DNA of 8,549 nt from Sporomusa sp. (GCA_029256645.1 JAQSXM010000134.1:1-8549), one strand, 5' to 3'. Positions 1-6,974 are shown, counted from the stretch's first letter. The notes: generated from the letters alone by a model not told the origin. Program-made: numbers and translations.

Positions 1-99
1 GCGCAGAGAAAGGGCAGTAAGGTCGCCCTCATTGCCCTGCGAAATTTCCCAAAAGTGCACCACCTTAGGAGTCAAAGAATCGTCACCAGACTCATACAT
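1..99 (-). CDS. Unidentified partial reading frame running off the left edge
   Basis: An ATG at 99-97 opens 33 codons that continue to the window edge without a stop; the protein begins MYESGDDSLTPKVVHFWEI. It lies in the same frame as the decayed MocR-like gene upstream, starting three codons after that gene's TAA (109-111), so it could be a downstream operon gene or a chance frame. No good Shine-Dalgarno sequence precedes the ATG; the bases just upstream are A/T only. I do not recognise the family, and 33 residues are too few to assign a function. The next few hundred bases to the left would decide whether it is real. Confidence 0.35.
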   Translation of the reverse strand, partial: MYESGDDSLTPKVVHFWEISQGNEGDLTALSLR

Positions 100-108
100 T
101 TTAAATAG

Positions 109-540
109 TTATTTTTTTAACAAATCTCTTAATATTTCTAATCCCATTACCAACTCATCTAATGTTTTAGGGGCGCAGATTGCAAGCCGTACCGCTCCAA
201 CGGGAACCTCTTTTCCGATGGCAAAACGTTCGGAACCATAAACATATACTCTTCTTTCCAAAGCTATATGTTCAAATTTTTCACTGGTAATACCATGAGG
301 TAAAATTAGCCATCGGTGTAAGCATTTTTCCTTCCCCCGAACATCAAAGTCTTTCAAATATTCATCAACTAATTTATTGCGCATTTCAAGTCCTCTTTTT
401 CAGGTTTCCAATAGACTATCCAACTTTCTCGAAACAATAATTCAGGAAGCCAATTCCATTAAGAGTGCTGATTGAGAAAGATGGATATTGTATAACGCAG
501 TATCTAAATCTTTTTGCAATCAGTTTGACTGCTCATTTTT
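109..540 (-). pseudogene. Decayed C-terminal part of a MocR/GntR-type PLP aminotransferase-like protein
   Basis: The intact stretch from the ATG at 384 to the TAA at 109 encodes 91 residues (start MRNKLVDEYLKDFDVRGKEK). It includes YVYGSERFAIGK and AVRLAICAPKTLDELVMGLE, which resemble the extreme C-terminus of the fold-type I aminotransferase domain of MocR-family regulators. Translating upstream in the same frame continues the homology: ALYNIHLSQSALLMELAS, then a TGA (444-442), IIVSRKLDSLLET, a second TGA (402-400), then KRGLE. A further TGA lies at 522-520. The DNA-binding domain and the PLP-lysine region are absent, and the gene abuts an IS110 remnant. All three stops could come from CGA (Arg) by a single C-to-T change; that is inference. 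AGAGGA precedes the ATG at 384, so a 91-residue fragment could still be translated, but without the catalytic lysine it would not be an enzyme. Confidence 0.7.
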
Positions 541-553
541 TGAAGCAAGGAAA

Positions 554-640
554 TCACTTCATCTTGCTCGGCCCACCAATGGCGACGTGATGTTTGCGGC
601 ACCCTACATCCACGCCGACCAACAGGTGCTGTTGCTCCAT
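554..640 (-). pseudogene. Truncated IS110-family transposase, N-terminal 28 codons
   Basis: An ATG at 640 follows a good ribosome binding site (GGGAGG, seen as cctccc at 648-653) and encodes 28 residues before a TGA at 556-554. The segment LLVGVDVGCRKHHVAIGGP (residues 6-24) matches the opening strand of the RuvC-like DEDD domain of IS110 transposases; D11 would be the first catalytic acidic residue. Full-length family members are about 300-450 residues, so over 90% is missing and no activity is expected. The frame diverges from any IS110 pattern after GGP, which places the deletion joint near 565. Similarity rests on a short segment, but the G-(V/I)-D-V start with the expected spacing and an upstream RBS is characteristic. 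Confidence 0.65.
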
Positions 641-659
641 GTACAATCCTCCCTTTTGT

Positions 660-841
660 GGGGACACCCCGTTGTTATCCAACATCACGTCTACTAACAG
701 AGCCACTTCCCGCAGGATGGCATCATCCCGGTAAATGTTACGGATAACAACAAAACGAGCTACTAACCCCCACCAGCCACACCCTCGTCTGTTTTCAATA
801 TATCATCTTCTCACGAGTGTCACTACCAATTTCCATGGTAG
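660..841 (-). ncRNA. Candidate remnant bridge RNA (structured non-coding end of the IS110 element)
   Basis: On the strand of the transposase, directly upstream of its start, three foldable units occur in series. First is a hairpin with 6-bp arms CTACCA/TGGTAG (841-823). Second is a long compound structure (751-671): a perfect 10-bp stem GTTGTTATCC/GGATAACAAC, continued after a 2-base bulge by AACAT/ATGTT. This encloses a lopsided internal loop (3 bases on one side, 24 on the other) capped by a hairpin with arms CCG-GGATG and CATCC-TG-CGG around an ATGC loop (731-710). Third is GGGG-TGT-CCCC (670-660). IS110-group elements are known to encode their bridge RNA in this place, with stem-loops carrying internal guide loops. 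The pairing is seen directly; its identity as a bridge RNA is inference. Confidence 0.4.
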
Positions 842-882
842 ACCCCAAAGACACCCCCAACAAGAATTTTGGCAACTTGAAT

Positions 883-918
883 AAAAAACATTGCAGGAAC
901 TCGAAGTTCTAAAGCAAT
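883..918 (-). terminator. Rho-independent terminator of the MFS exporter gene
   Basis: Read on the minus strand, ATTGC and GAACT pair with AGTTC and GCAAT across a TCG loop, with a small internal mismatch (TTTA opposite CT). The stem is followed after a G by six Ts (aaaaaa at 883-888 on plus). It lies 42 bases past the exporter stop codon, in the right orientation to end that transcript, and it separates the functional genes from the decayed zone at the left. Confidence 0.7.
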
Positions 919-959
919 AACTTTATTTTTATATTTCTACGCGTTCTTTTAAATTGCGG

Positions 960-2165
960 CTATTTAACTGAAAATTTATTTTTTTTTAGTTTTAAATAGA
1001 TCATTCTATAAACCCACAACGCATTTACAAGTAATAGTGCTCCTGTAGAGAAAAATACATATTCAATCCCCAAGAACGCTGTCACTTGTCCACCCAATAC
1101 CGCCCCGCCAAATCCGCCTAAATGTTGAGCAGCCTGGTTATAGCCAAAAGCGCGACCTGCAATTTCATCAGGCGTACTTCTTTTAACCAAAGTGTTAATT
1201 GCAGGTAACAGTCCAGCCGTAGCCAGCCCTAGCAAAAAACGGAGTATGCCTAATTGCAGAGGATTTTCTACAAAAGCCTGTGGAAGAAAAAGAATTCCGG
1301 AAACAAGTAGTGCCGCCAAAATTACCTTATGAGGTCCAATCTTATCTGAAAGCTGTCCCAGCCATGGGGCAGCTACCACGCTTCCGAGTCCTGAGGCTGC
1401 TACGACTGCGCCTGAAATAAGTGCAAGATGAGCCGTGTCCTGAGATAAACGGGCGATGTAAAGGGTGATAATCGGTTGTATCGACAAAAGGGCTAATTGA
1501 ACAATAAATGTTGTGATGAACATGGCTATCATCAGTCTAGGATTCGGAATAAGGATCCAAATTTCACGCAAATTAGGTATCCTTTTATCCATTACAGTAA
1601 ATTGCTCTTTTACATAAATAAGGGACGCTATGAAAGCTCCTAAAGCAAATACACCTATAGAAAGAAATACACTGCGGATCCCTAATGTCTCTGACAAAAA
1701 CCCGCCAATCAAAGGCCCCATTAAGGTGCCAGCAATTTGTCCCGTAGAAAGCGTTCCTAATGCCCAACCAACCCGTTCTTTGGGGGTTTGTGTCGCAACT
1801 AAAGCTATTGCGGCTGAAATATATCCAGAGAGAGCGCCTTGTAACATTCGTAATCCCACTAATTGATAGACGTTTTGTACGTAAGCCATAAAAATTACGA
1901 TAATAGCCAGCCCGAAACTGGAACGAAGAAGCATTGGTTTTCGCCCGTACCTATCTGCGGCTTTTCCCCAAATTGGAGAGAAAATTGCTAGACTTAATAA
2001 ATTAATGCCAAGCGCTATACCGGACCACTGTGCAATTTCTTCAGTACCTTGGACACCAAGTTGTTCAATAAAAAGCGGTAAAATCGGAGCAACCTGGTTA
2101 TTTCCCGATGCTATGAAAAATGCACTAAACCAGCAAACCAATAAATTTTTTTGCCAAAATTCCAT
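960..2165 (-). CDS. MFS drug exporter, DHA1 family (MdtG-like)
   Basis: A 401-residue inner-membrane protein of the 12-helix major facilitator superfamily. Counting from the ATG, motif A (GKAADRYGRKP) is at 67-77 in the loop after helix 2, a motif-B-like LRMLQG at 105-110, and the antiporter motif C (GTLMGPLIGG) at 146-155; a second, weaker motif A (GQLSDKIG) starts the C-terminal half. Segments such as WSGIALGI, MLLRSSFGLAI and GWALGTLSTGQIAG resemble E. coli MdtG, so proton-driven efflux of small toxic compounds is likely; the substrate is unknown. The ATG at 2165 is preceded in frame by a TTG (2168), and GAGGCGG serves either start. The gene is 142 bases downstream of the AbrB-type gene with no terminator on this strand between them, so cotranscription is possible. 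It ends at the terminator at 883-918. Confidence 0.85.
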   Translation of the reverse strand: MEFWQKNLLVCWFSAFFIASGNNQVAPILPLFIEQLGVQGTEEIAQWSGIALGINLLSLAIFSPIWGKAADRYGRKPMLLRSSFGLAIIVIFMAYVQNVYQLVGLRMLQGALSGYISAAIALVATQTPKERVGWALGTLSTGQIAGTLMGPLIGGFLSETLGIRSVFLSIGVFALGAFIASLIYVKEQFTVMDKRIPNLREIWILIPNPRLMIAMFITTFIVQLALLSIQPIITLYIARLSQDTAHLALISGAVVAASGLGSVVAAPWLGQLSDKIGPHKVILAALLVSGILFLPQAFVENPLQLGILRFLLGLATAGLLPAINTLVKRSTPDEIAGRAFGYNQAAQHLGGFGGAVLGGQVTAFLGIEYVFFSTGALLLVNALWVYRMIYLKLKKNKFSVK

Positions 2166-2266
2166 CAAGAATCCGCCTCATCTAATCAATATATTAATAC
2201 CTGTGATGTTTATTTTTTTTATTATTCAAATAAATCTTATCACCTTTCAGCAATAAGGCGGCCCTT

Positions 2267-2290
2267 AGCACATGATTCCGTGCTTTTTTT
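2267..2290 (+). terminator. Weak terminator-like hairpin facing the plus strand
   Basis: AGCAC and GTGCT form a 5-bp stem with an 8-base loop, followed immediately by seven Ts. In form it is an intrinsic terminator for plus-strand transcription, but no plus-strand gene lies upstream of it. It could stop antisense transcripts through the exporter gene, or be chance. On the minus strand the T-run becomes an A-run ahead of the hairpin, so it is not a terminator for the AbrB-type gene. Confidence 0.3.
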
Positions 2291-2307
2291 GCTCTAGTCC
2301 GAGATGC

Positions 2308-3378
2308 TTAAAAGTATCGGGAAATTAAGTGTATGATGGTTGGATAAAAAGCAACAACACTCACCACTCGCGCCAACTGCAGAACAACTACTTTTGACGT
2401 ATCGCCTCCCATTTCATGAGCAATCATCGTCATTTCACTGAGACCGCCTGCCGAAGTGGCAAATAATGAGGTGGGCAGAGCTATGCCGCTGAATTTATAC
2501 ATAGATACACCTAAGACAATATTCAGACACAAATAAGATAGAATAACGACAAAAATAGGCCAAAACGAGCTTTGAATCAAAAGAACATCCTGCAGCGTAA
2601 ACTTGATACCAATGAGAGCTCCGGCCAGTACCTGCGCCAAGCGGCGCAGCTTTATCGGCATATACCCCTTATAAGTGGTGACATTTAATATGGCCACCGC
2701 AAGCATGGAAAAAGTCATCGTACCAGCAGGGACGCCTGACATGTATCCGACAAGGCCAGCGAATACCCCAACCATCAGAGTAAGTATCATATTCTTCATG
2801 TCACCCTTACGGACAAGATTCCGCCTGTAAGCAGGCTGATGCTCCCCTTGACTTACTGATATCGAAGGTGAAGATTTTTTTTCAAATTTAGCAATGCAAA
2901 ACTTCAACATCATAGGAGTAAAACTAACGACCGCAATAATACGCAGCAGTTGGACCGATGCCACTGCTGAGGTATTTGCACCCATATCAGCAGCTAGCAG
3001 AATCATATCCATCAGCCCTCCTGGTGCGGTCGCAAAGAGAGCTGTTATCAAATCAATTTCAGTAAAATTGCTGAGGAAAGCGCTACTGACGATGTTGAAT
3101 AAGGACATTGTAACTACCAAAAAGATTGCTGGTTTAAGAATCTGTCTAACTTCGAGTATATCTGCGCGGGTAATAGTAGATCCTATATAAGCACCAGCCA
3201 AAGATTGACTAATAATTTTGACTTCCTTCGGGAAATTGGCATTACCTGTAAACACGTTGAGTATGGCTACGGCAACAAGGGAGCCTATAAGCGCTCCGGC
3301 GGGAAACTTCAACCGGTATGCTATTACTCCTCCTATAAGTCCGGCGGCTAACGTTATTAGTAAATGTATAGTTGTCAC
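2308..3378 (-). CDS. AbrB-family membrane protein with internal duplication
   Basis: A 356-residue polytopic membrane protein made of two homologous halves, the hallmark of the 'AbrB duplication' family (Pfam AbrB, once labelled putative ammonia monooxygenase). Matching segments are FPAGALIGSLVAVAILN (25-41) and VPAGTMTFSMLAVAILN in the second half; QSLAGAYIG and QVLAGALIG; LFATAPGGL and LFATSAGGL. A hydrophilic linker near residues 165-195 separates the halves. It is unrelated to the DNA-binding AbrB fold, so the common name 'AbrB family transcriptional regulator' is misleading. The even hydrophobicity and inverted-duplicate look suggest a transporter, but the substrate is unproven. The start is GTG at 3378, six bases after a perfect AGGAGG; the ATG two bases earlier is out of frame and runs into TGA at once. 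Its own promoter and operator candidate lies at 3423-3451. Confidence 0.85.
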   Translation of the reverse strand: MTTIHLLITLAAGLIGGVIAYRLKFPAGALIGSLVAVAILNVFTGNANFPKEVKIISQSLAGAYIGSTITRADILEVRQILKPAIFLVVTMSLFNIVSSAFLSNFTEIDLITALFATAPGGLMDMILLAADMGANTSAVASVQLLRIIAVVSFTPMMLKFCIAKFEKKSSPSISVSQGEHQPAYRRNLVRKGDMKNMILTLMVGVFAGLVGYMSGVPAGTMTFSMLAVAILNVTTYKGYMPIKLRRLAQVLAGALIGIKFTLQDVLLIQSSFWPIFVVILSYLCLNIVLGVSMYKFSGIALPTSLFATSAGGLSEMTMIAHEMGGDTSKVVVLQLARVVSVVAFYPTIIHLISRYF

Positions 3379-3422
3379 ATAACTCCTCCTGAGCTCTCGC
3401 TCCCAACTGGGACACTGAGACC

Positions 3423-3451
3423 AATATATAAACTTGACACGGTCAAGGTAA
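3423..3451 (-). promoter_or_regulatory. Candidate promoter with palindromic operator for the AbrB-type gene
   Basis: On the minus strand TTACCT (3451-3446), a 17-base spacer and TATATT (3428-3423) form a plausible promoter with a weak -35 and a good -10. Overlapping the -35 and filling most of the spacer is a perfect inverted repeat, CTTGAC-N3-GTCAAG (3433-3447). A dyad in this position is the usual place for a repressor or a spacer-binding activator. The start codon is about 45 bases downstream of the -10. A short dyad TCCCA-AC-TGGGA (3401-3412) also lies in the leader. The palindrome is seen directly; promoter activity is inferred. Confidence 0.45.
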
Positions 3452-3501
3452 TATGCTCACTTTATTTACTATATTAACATAGTATTCAAGCTTAAATGAC
3501 C

Positions 3502-3528
3502 AAAACCCTTGACTTTTCAAGGGTTTTT
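3502..3528 (-). terminator. Strong intrinsic terminator after the SLH porin gene (bidirectional in form)
   Basis: A perfect 11-bp stem (AAAACCCTTGA paired with TCAAGGGTTTT) around a 4-base loop, flanked by A-runs and T-runs on both sides. It sits 41 bases past the porin stop codon and before the promoter of the AbrB-type gene, marking the end of the putative four-gene aldolase-transporter-porin operon. Because the arms themselves are A/T-ended, it could work in either direction. Confidence 0.8.
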
Positions 3529-3569
3529 GCCTTTGTGCGATGTACTATGTTAGGGATAGTGCTGTTTTC

Positions 3570-4841
3570 TTAGTAGTAGAGTTCAAGACCCACAACAGTT
3601 TTGGTGTCGCTCTTGGGCGCTCCTACATTTTCTTGTAGATCACTATAATTAGCATAGAAAAGCATATTCTTCTCTAACATGTGCTGATAACCAATTGTCC
3701 AACCTTTAAAATTATCGGACCCGACAAGACCAAAGCCTTTCATTTTACCTTCCCCATAAGCGGGAAGAGAATCTGGTTCTACCTTGAAATAAGAGAAAGA
3801 TATACCTTGATCATGAGCGACTAGCGGTTTAACCACCTTTTCCCATCCATAAAGCATTTTTTTCCGCATACCGCTTTTCCAGTTGTAATCAATCTGAACA
3901 ACAAAAGCTTTAGGATCATTAGTTGCATCAGATTCTACATAGCTGCCAATGAGGTTTAAGCCTTTTGCCACTTCATAGGAGAACCCGACTTCATTGAATT
4001 CTGTAGTTTTGTCTAAAACTGAGTTCTTCTCGGATTGAAAAGCGCCAACATTGAAAAGGAATTGATCGTTAGCAGTATAGTCGACGTTAATACCCTTTAC
4101 ATCAATTTCCGTGGCTTCTGATAGGTAGTAGCTTGTAACAAGGGCTTTCCCCAACTTATTTTTCAGCAATACCCCATCATTATTATCGGTGTCAGCAAAG
4201 GCAAAGCCTCTACCAATTGCGAGCGGTTGACGTCCAACAGTCAGTACGCTGTCCTTGCCAACTAAGTCTCTAATATTGATACCGGCACGGGTAAATGCCA
4301 TTGCGTTATTTCCTGCACCAGTCTCGCCCATCTTGTTTCCTGCTTGAATCCGGGCAAAGTAATCAATTTGATCATTAAACTTCGCATTCATATGAAGCCT
4401 TTGGCGCCATTCAAACGCTTTAGATCCTGAATGAGCATCGCTGTCAAGCTTAGCGTATTCAAACAGTGTTTCACCATCGAATACTATCTTGCCAGCTTTC
4501 TTCTCTAATTTATCAACACGTGCATCGAGTTTGTTCAGTTCTGCCGCGAACTCCATAGCCAATTTGTTGATAGTAGCTTGCACCTGAGCATCAGCCTTGT
4601 CCGCCTTAGTCATAGCATTAGCGACGAGTTGTGCCATCTCATAACGGGTCATAGTTTTTTCACCACGGAAGGTTTTGTCGCCATAACCATCAATGATGCC
4701 AGCTTTAGACAATTCGGAAACTGCGTCATACGCCCAATGCTTGGCCGGAACATCTGCGAAAGGGTTTGGAGCTGCAAAGGCAGTACTAGCGATATTGATC
4801 GCGACAATAAGAGACAGGGCAGCTATGGCATTTTTTCCCAT
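3570..4841 (-). CDS. SLH-domain outer-membrane porin (OmpM-like)
   Basis: A 423-residue exported protein. Residues 1-23 form a signal peptide with cleavage after AFA. Residues 27-76 are one SLH domain (FADVPAKHWAYDAVSELSKAGIIDGYGD ... TRYEMAQLV), followed by a coiled-coil linker at about 83-115 (NKLDARVDKLEKK). The rest is beta-strand-rich with alternating aromatic residues and ends in ELYY, an aromatic C-terminus of the kind used by the outer-membrane assembly machinery. This is the Negativicutes porin layout, in which the SLH domain tethers the outer membrane to polyaminated peptidoglycan. The ATG follows AAGGAGGA at 7-8 bases. It is the last gene before a strong terminator and lies 64 bases after the CitMHS gene, so it probably supplies outer-membrane entry for that transporter's substrate rather than being the general porin; that role is inferred. 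Confidence 0.9.
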   Translation of the reverse strand: MGKNAIAALSLIVAINIASTAFAAPNPFADVPAKHWAYDAVSELSKAGIIDGYGDKTFRGEKTMTRYEMAQLVANAMTKADKADAQVQATINKLAMEFAAELNKLDARVDKLEKKAGKIVFDGETLFEYAKLDSDAHSGSKAFEWRQRLHMNAKFNDQIDYFARIQAGNKMGETGAGNNAMAFTRAGINIRDLVGKDSVLTVGRQPLAIGRGFAFADTDNNDGVLLKNKLGKALVTSYYLSEATEIDVKGINVDYTANDQFLFNVGAFQSEKNSVLDKTTEFNEVGFSYEVAKGLNLIGSYVESDATNDPKAFVVQIDYNWKSGMRKKMLYGWEKVVKPLVAHDQGISFSYFKVEPDSLPAYGEGKMKGFGLVGSDNFKGWTIGYQHMLEKNMLFYANYSDLQENVGAPKSDTKTVVGLELYY

Positions 4842-4905
4842 TAGTTAGTCCTCCTTAAATTTTTATTTTGTCTGTGAGATACCCTAATATACGATCAAGT
4901 CCTAT

Positions 4906-6231
4906 TTATGCGCGAAGCGGAAACAGTCCAGTCAGTATTGCGAAAATAATCGCAAGTACAGTTATAATCGACACATACTTAAAAGTAAATCCCCAATAGT
5001 CCTTAAGTTCTCCTCCCAGTAAAGCGATGGCAAGGTACGGGACATGTGAAACCGGTTGCAGCGATTGACCTAAGTTTTTTCCTATCAACATTGCCTGCCC
5101 CATCATTTCAGGAGTGATACCAAATGATTGTCCAACTTTTATAAATAACGGTACAATTCCGAAAAGAAAAGCGTCAAAGCCGATCATAATGCCCAGGGGC
5201 AAGCTGATAAAAGCCATGATTACATGAAGGTATGGTCCAGCGGCATCAGGAATGGCCTTCAGTATCAAGCCCGCCATTTCTTTTAGCATGGGGGTTTCAT
5301 TTAACATGCCCACCAGCATACCAGCTGCCAACATAATGGAAACGACGGTGTAAGGAGGCATGGAATGCCTTTGAATGGCGCCGCTCTGTTCCTTAAGACC
5401 TTTGAAATTTACTAACAAAAGGATGCCAGTGCCGATCATAAAGATATGAGCCATCGCTATCTTCCCAGTAAACAGTAATGCTATCATGGTAAAAGTCAGG
5501 CCCAAGTTAAAGTAGGTACGCGCTTTAGAAACCTTTAGTTCAAAATCCGGTTTGTCAGTATTCGCAGCCGTGGCAGCTATTTCTTCAAAAACGCCAAGAC
5601 CTGCCGTAATTCGTTTCTGTTCCACCCTTGCCAAATGGACCGCAAGACCAATACCTGCTACAACTAAAAATAATTGCGTCGGTACCAGATGTAACCACAT
5701 CTGGTGAGGGTCAAGACTGGTAACCGCCGCAAGCCGCATCAGAGGGCCGCCCCATGGGGTCATATTCATAATACCGCCACCTAAAGCCACTAGGGTAAAC
5801 AAGACTTGCATTCTCATACCCATTTGTTTGTAAATAGGAATCATGGCAGGCATTACAATTAAAATGGTAGCCGTCACACTTCCTTCGATATCTACTATGA
5901 TGGTCATTAGAAATGTAGCAACAGTAATACCGATAAGACTACCACGCGCCTGGCGAACAAGAAATTTGATCAATGGGTTAAAAGTCCCCAGTTCACCGAG
6001 AATACCGAAATACAATGCAGAGAAACAAGCAATTGTAGCTGGATTCATGCAAGTAGCAATGCCTTTTTGCATAATCTTTCCTAGATCAGCAACAGAGTAA
6101 CCGAGAATTAAACCAGCAATAACTGGTAGTGTTACAAATAAAGGAATAGGACCTGCCTTACCTTTTAGCAGCATGAACATTAAAATGCCGATCATGATAT
6201 AACCTACAATTGCATAATAGATAGGATCCAT
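4906..6231 (-). CDS. CitMHS-family citrate/carboxylate:cation symporter
   Basis: A 441-residue inner-membrane protein with about 12 hydrophobic segments, close in length to Bacillus CitM and CitH (about 430). Characteristic stretches are the DIEGSVTATILIVMPAMIPIY region (114-134), MNMTPWGGPLMR (155-166) with the conserved W-G-G-P re-entrant motif, and a C-terminal SLQPVSHVPYLAIALLGGEL. Family members import citrate complexed with divalent metal, or related di- and tricarboxylates, driven by protons. The ATG at 6231 follows AAAGGAG. The gene sits between two RraA-like aldolase genes and a porin on the same strand, which suggests it imports the acid whose breakdown product those enzymes cleave. 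Citrate itself is possible, but a hydroxylated or branched tricarboxylate is equally consistent; the sequence does not settle the substrate. Confidence 0.85.
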   Translation of the reverse strand: MDPIYYAIVGYIMIGILMFMLLKGKAGPIPLFVTLPVIAGLILGYSVADLGKIMQKGIATCMNPATIACFSALYFGILGELGTFNPLIKFLVRQARGSLIGITVATFLMTIIVDIEGSVTATILIVMPAMIPIYKQMGMRMQVLFTLVALGGGIMNMTPWGGPLMRLAAVTSLDPHQMWLHLVPTQLFLVVAGIGLAVHLARVEQKRITAGLGVFEEIAATAANTDKPDFELKVSKARTYFNLGLTFTMIALLFTGKIAMAHIFMIGTGILLLVNFKGLKEQSGAIQRHSMPPYTVVSIMLAAGMLVGMLNETPMLKEMAGLILKAIPDAAGPYLHVIMAFISLPLGIMIGFDAFLFGIVPLFIKVGQSFGITPEMMGQAMLIGKNLGQSLQPVSHVPYLAIALLGGELKDYWGFTFKYVSIITVLAIIFAILTGLFPLRA

Positions 6232-6258
6232 TTAACCACTCCTTTAATAATTTAATAC

Positions 6259-6284
6259 CACTATAGTGCGACAGCCGCCCTGTC
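6259..6284 (-). promoter_or_regulatory. Dyads between the RraA-like and CitMHS genes; possible internal promoter or processing hairpin
   Basis: The 68-base gap holds a perfect 10-bp palindrome CACTATAGTG (6259-6268) next to a hairpin with arms GACAG/CTGTC around a GC-rich 5-base loop (6270-6284). On the minus strand GTGACA and TATAGT lie 15 bases apart, resembling a short-spaced promoter with the hairpin in its spacer and the palindrome over its -10. No T-run follows the hairpin, so it is not a standard terminator. It may adjust transporter expression relative to the enzymes. The dyads are seen; the function is inferred. Confidence 0.35.
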
Positions 6285-6299
6285 ACTCGATTAAAGCTA

Positions 6300-6974
6300 T
6301 TAGTCGAAAACCACCACCTTTTTCTGAAGCAGGATCTCTTCCGCCCACCTTTTATCACCACAGCGGTTTTGGCTAATTTCTTCCTGTTCTTCTTTGAACT
6401 TCCTTATCGACAATTCAGCGAGCTCAGGGGCATCTTCAGGCCGAATAACAACGACACCATCCATATCGCCAACAAGAATATCGCCAGGCATAACGACTTG
6501 ACCGCCGCAGCATATAGGAACATTGATTTCCCCTGGACCGTTTTTGTAAGGGCCCTGAGGAGTTATGCCGCGGGCATAAATAGGAAACTCCAACGCTGAA
6601 ATGGCATCGTAATCACGCATGCAGCCGTCTACTACAAAACCACCCAAGCCTCTTTTCATAGCAGTTCTGATCATCATCTCGCCTGCGAGTGAGTGTTCTA
6701 AATCACCTTCTCCGTCCACTACGATGATATCTCCGGGCTGTGCCAGTTCTAACGCCCTATGAAACATTAGATTGTCGCCCTGAGGGGCCTTTACAGTGAA
6801 CGCAACTCCCAATAGAGGTACCTTATTTAGCGGTTTTATCTGGCGTCCAATGCAGTAGAGCCTCCCCATATTGTCCGCAATATTGCTAGACGGCAGCCCG
6901 CGAAATTTCTCTATAAGTTCTTGTGGTGGTCTTTGGATATTGTTGCAAATTCTAAATCCAATCCCTCTTGACAT
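6300..6974 (-). CDS. RraA/HMG-aldolase-family protein, copy 2 of the tandem pair
   Basis: A 224-residue cytoplasmic protein of the RraA-like fold, which includes 4-hydroxy-4-methyl-2-oxoglutarate/4-carboxy-4-hydroxy-2-oxoadipate aldolases (class II, Mg-dependent, often with oxaloacetate decarboxylase activity) and the RNase E inhibitor RraA. Visible signatures are LPSSNIADNMGR (27-38), IIVVDGEGD (83-91), E99 then 20 residues then R120-D121 in VVDGCMRDYDAI, and a late VMPGDILVGDMDGVVVIRP (161-179). The retained R-D pair, missing in E. coli RraA (R-Q), favours an aldolase or decarboxylase over an RNase regulator. A glutamate stands where the best-known aldolases have the first D of D-X20-R-D. 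The ATG follows AAAGGAGG. Copy 1 lies 48 bases upstream. The two proteins differ at only 6 of the first 193 residues but at 16 of the last 31. Confidence 0.85.
   Translation of the reverse strand: MSRGIGFRICNNIQRPPQELIEKFRGLPSSNIADNMGRLYCIGRQIKPLNKVPLLGVAFTVKAPQGDNLMFHRALELAQPGDIIVVDGEGDLEHSLAGEMMIRTAMKRGLGGFVVDGCMRDYDAISALEFPIYARGITPQGPYKNGPGEINVPICCGGQVVMPGDILVGDMDGVVVIRPEDAPELAELSIRKFKEEQEEISQNRCGDKRWAEEILLQKKVVVFD

Larger units (their letters stand above)
554..841 (-). mobile_element. Remnant of an IS110-family insertion sequence (left end plus transposase start)
   Basis: This fragment keeps the beginning of an IS110-type transposase gene (640-554) and the non-coding DNA upstream of it, which is rich in hairpins (660-841). 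IS110 elements lack conventional terminal inverted repeats and insert by a bridge-RNA-guided recombinase, so the outer boundary cannot be set by eye. I end it at the last hairpin (841), but it may extend to about 880, just before the exporter terminator. On the other side the transposase frame stops after 28 codons and the MocR-like pseudogene begins, so most of the element (the rest of the RuvC-like domain and the serine-containing C-terminal domain) has been deleted. Confidence 0.6.

Noticed and set aside
488..697. 69-codon plus-strand open frame over the IS110 remnant
   Set aside because: It lies antisense to the recognisable transposase start and to the hairpin region, and the protein shows no recognisable domain.
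2292..2307. Hairpin GATGCT/AGTATC at the end of the AbrB-type gene as its terminator
   Set aside because: It contains a wobble pair, overlaps the last codons, and is not followed by a T-run on the minus strand.
2894..3190. 98-codon open frame on the plus strand inside the AbrB-type gene
   Set aside because: It is antisense to a clearly conserved membrane protein, its translation resembles no family, and it lacks a ribosome binding site; it reads as a shadow of the real gene.
2308..3378. Annotation as a DNA-binding AbrB transition-state regulator or an ammonia monooxygenase
   Set aside because: The protein is a duplicated multi-helix membrane protein with no swapped-hairpin DNA-binding domain and no monooxygenase metal site.
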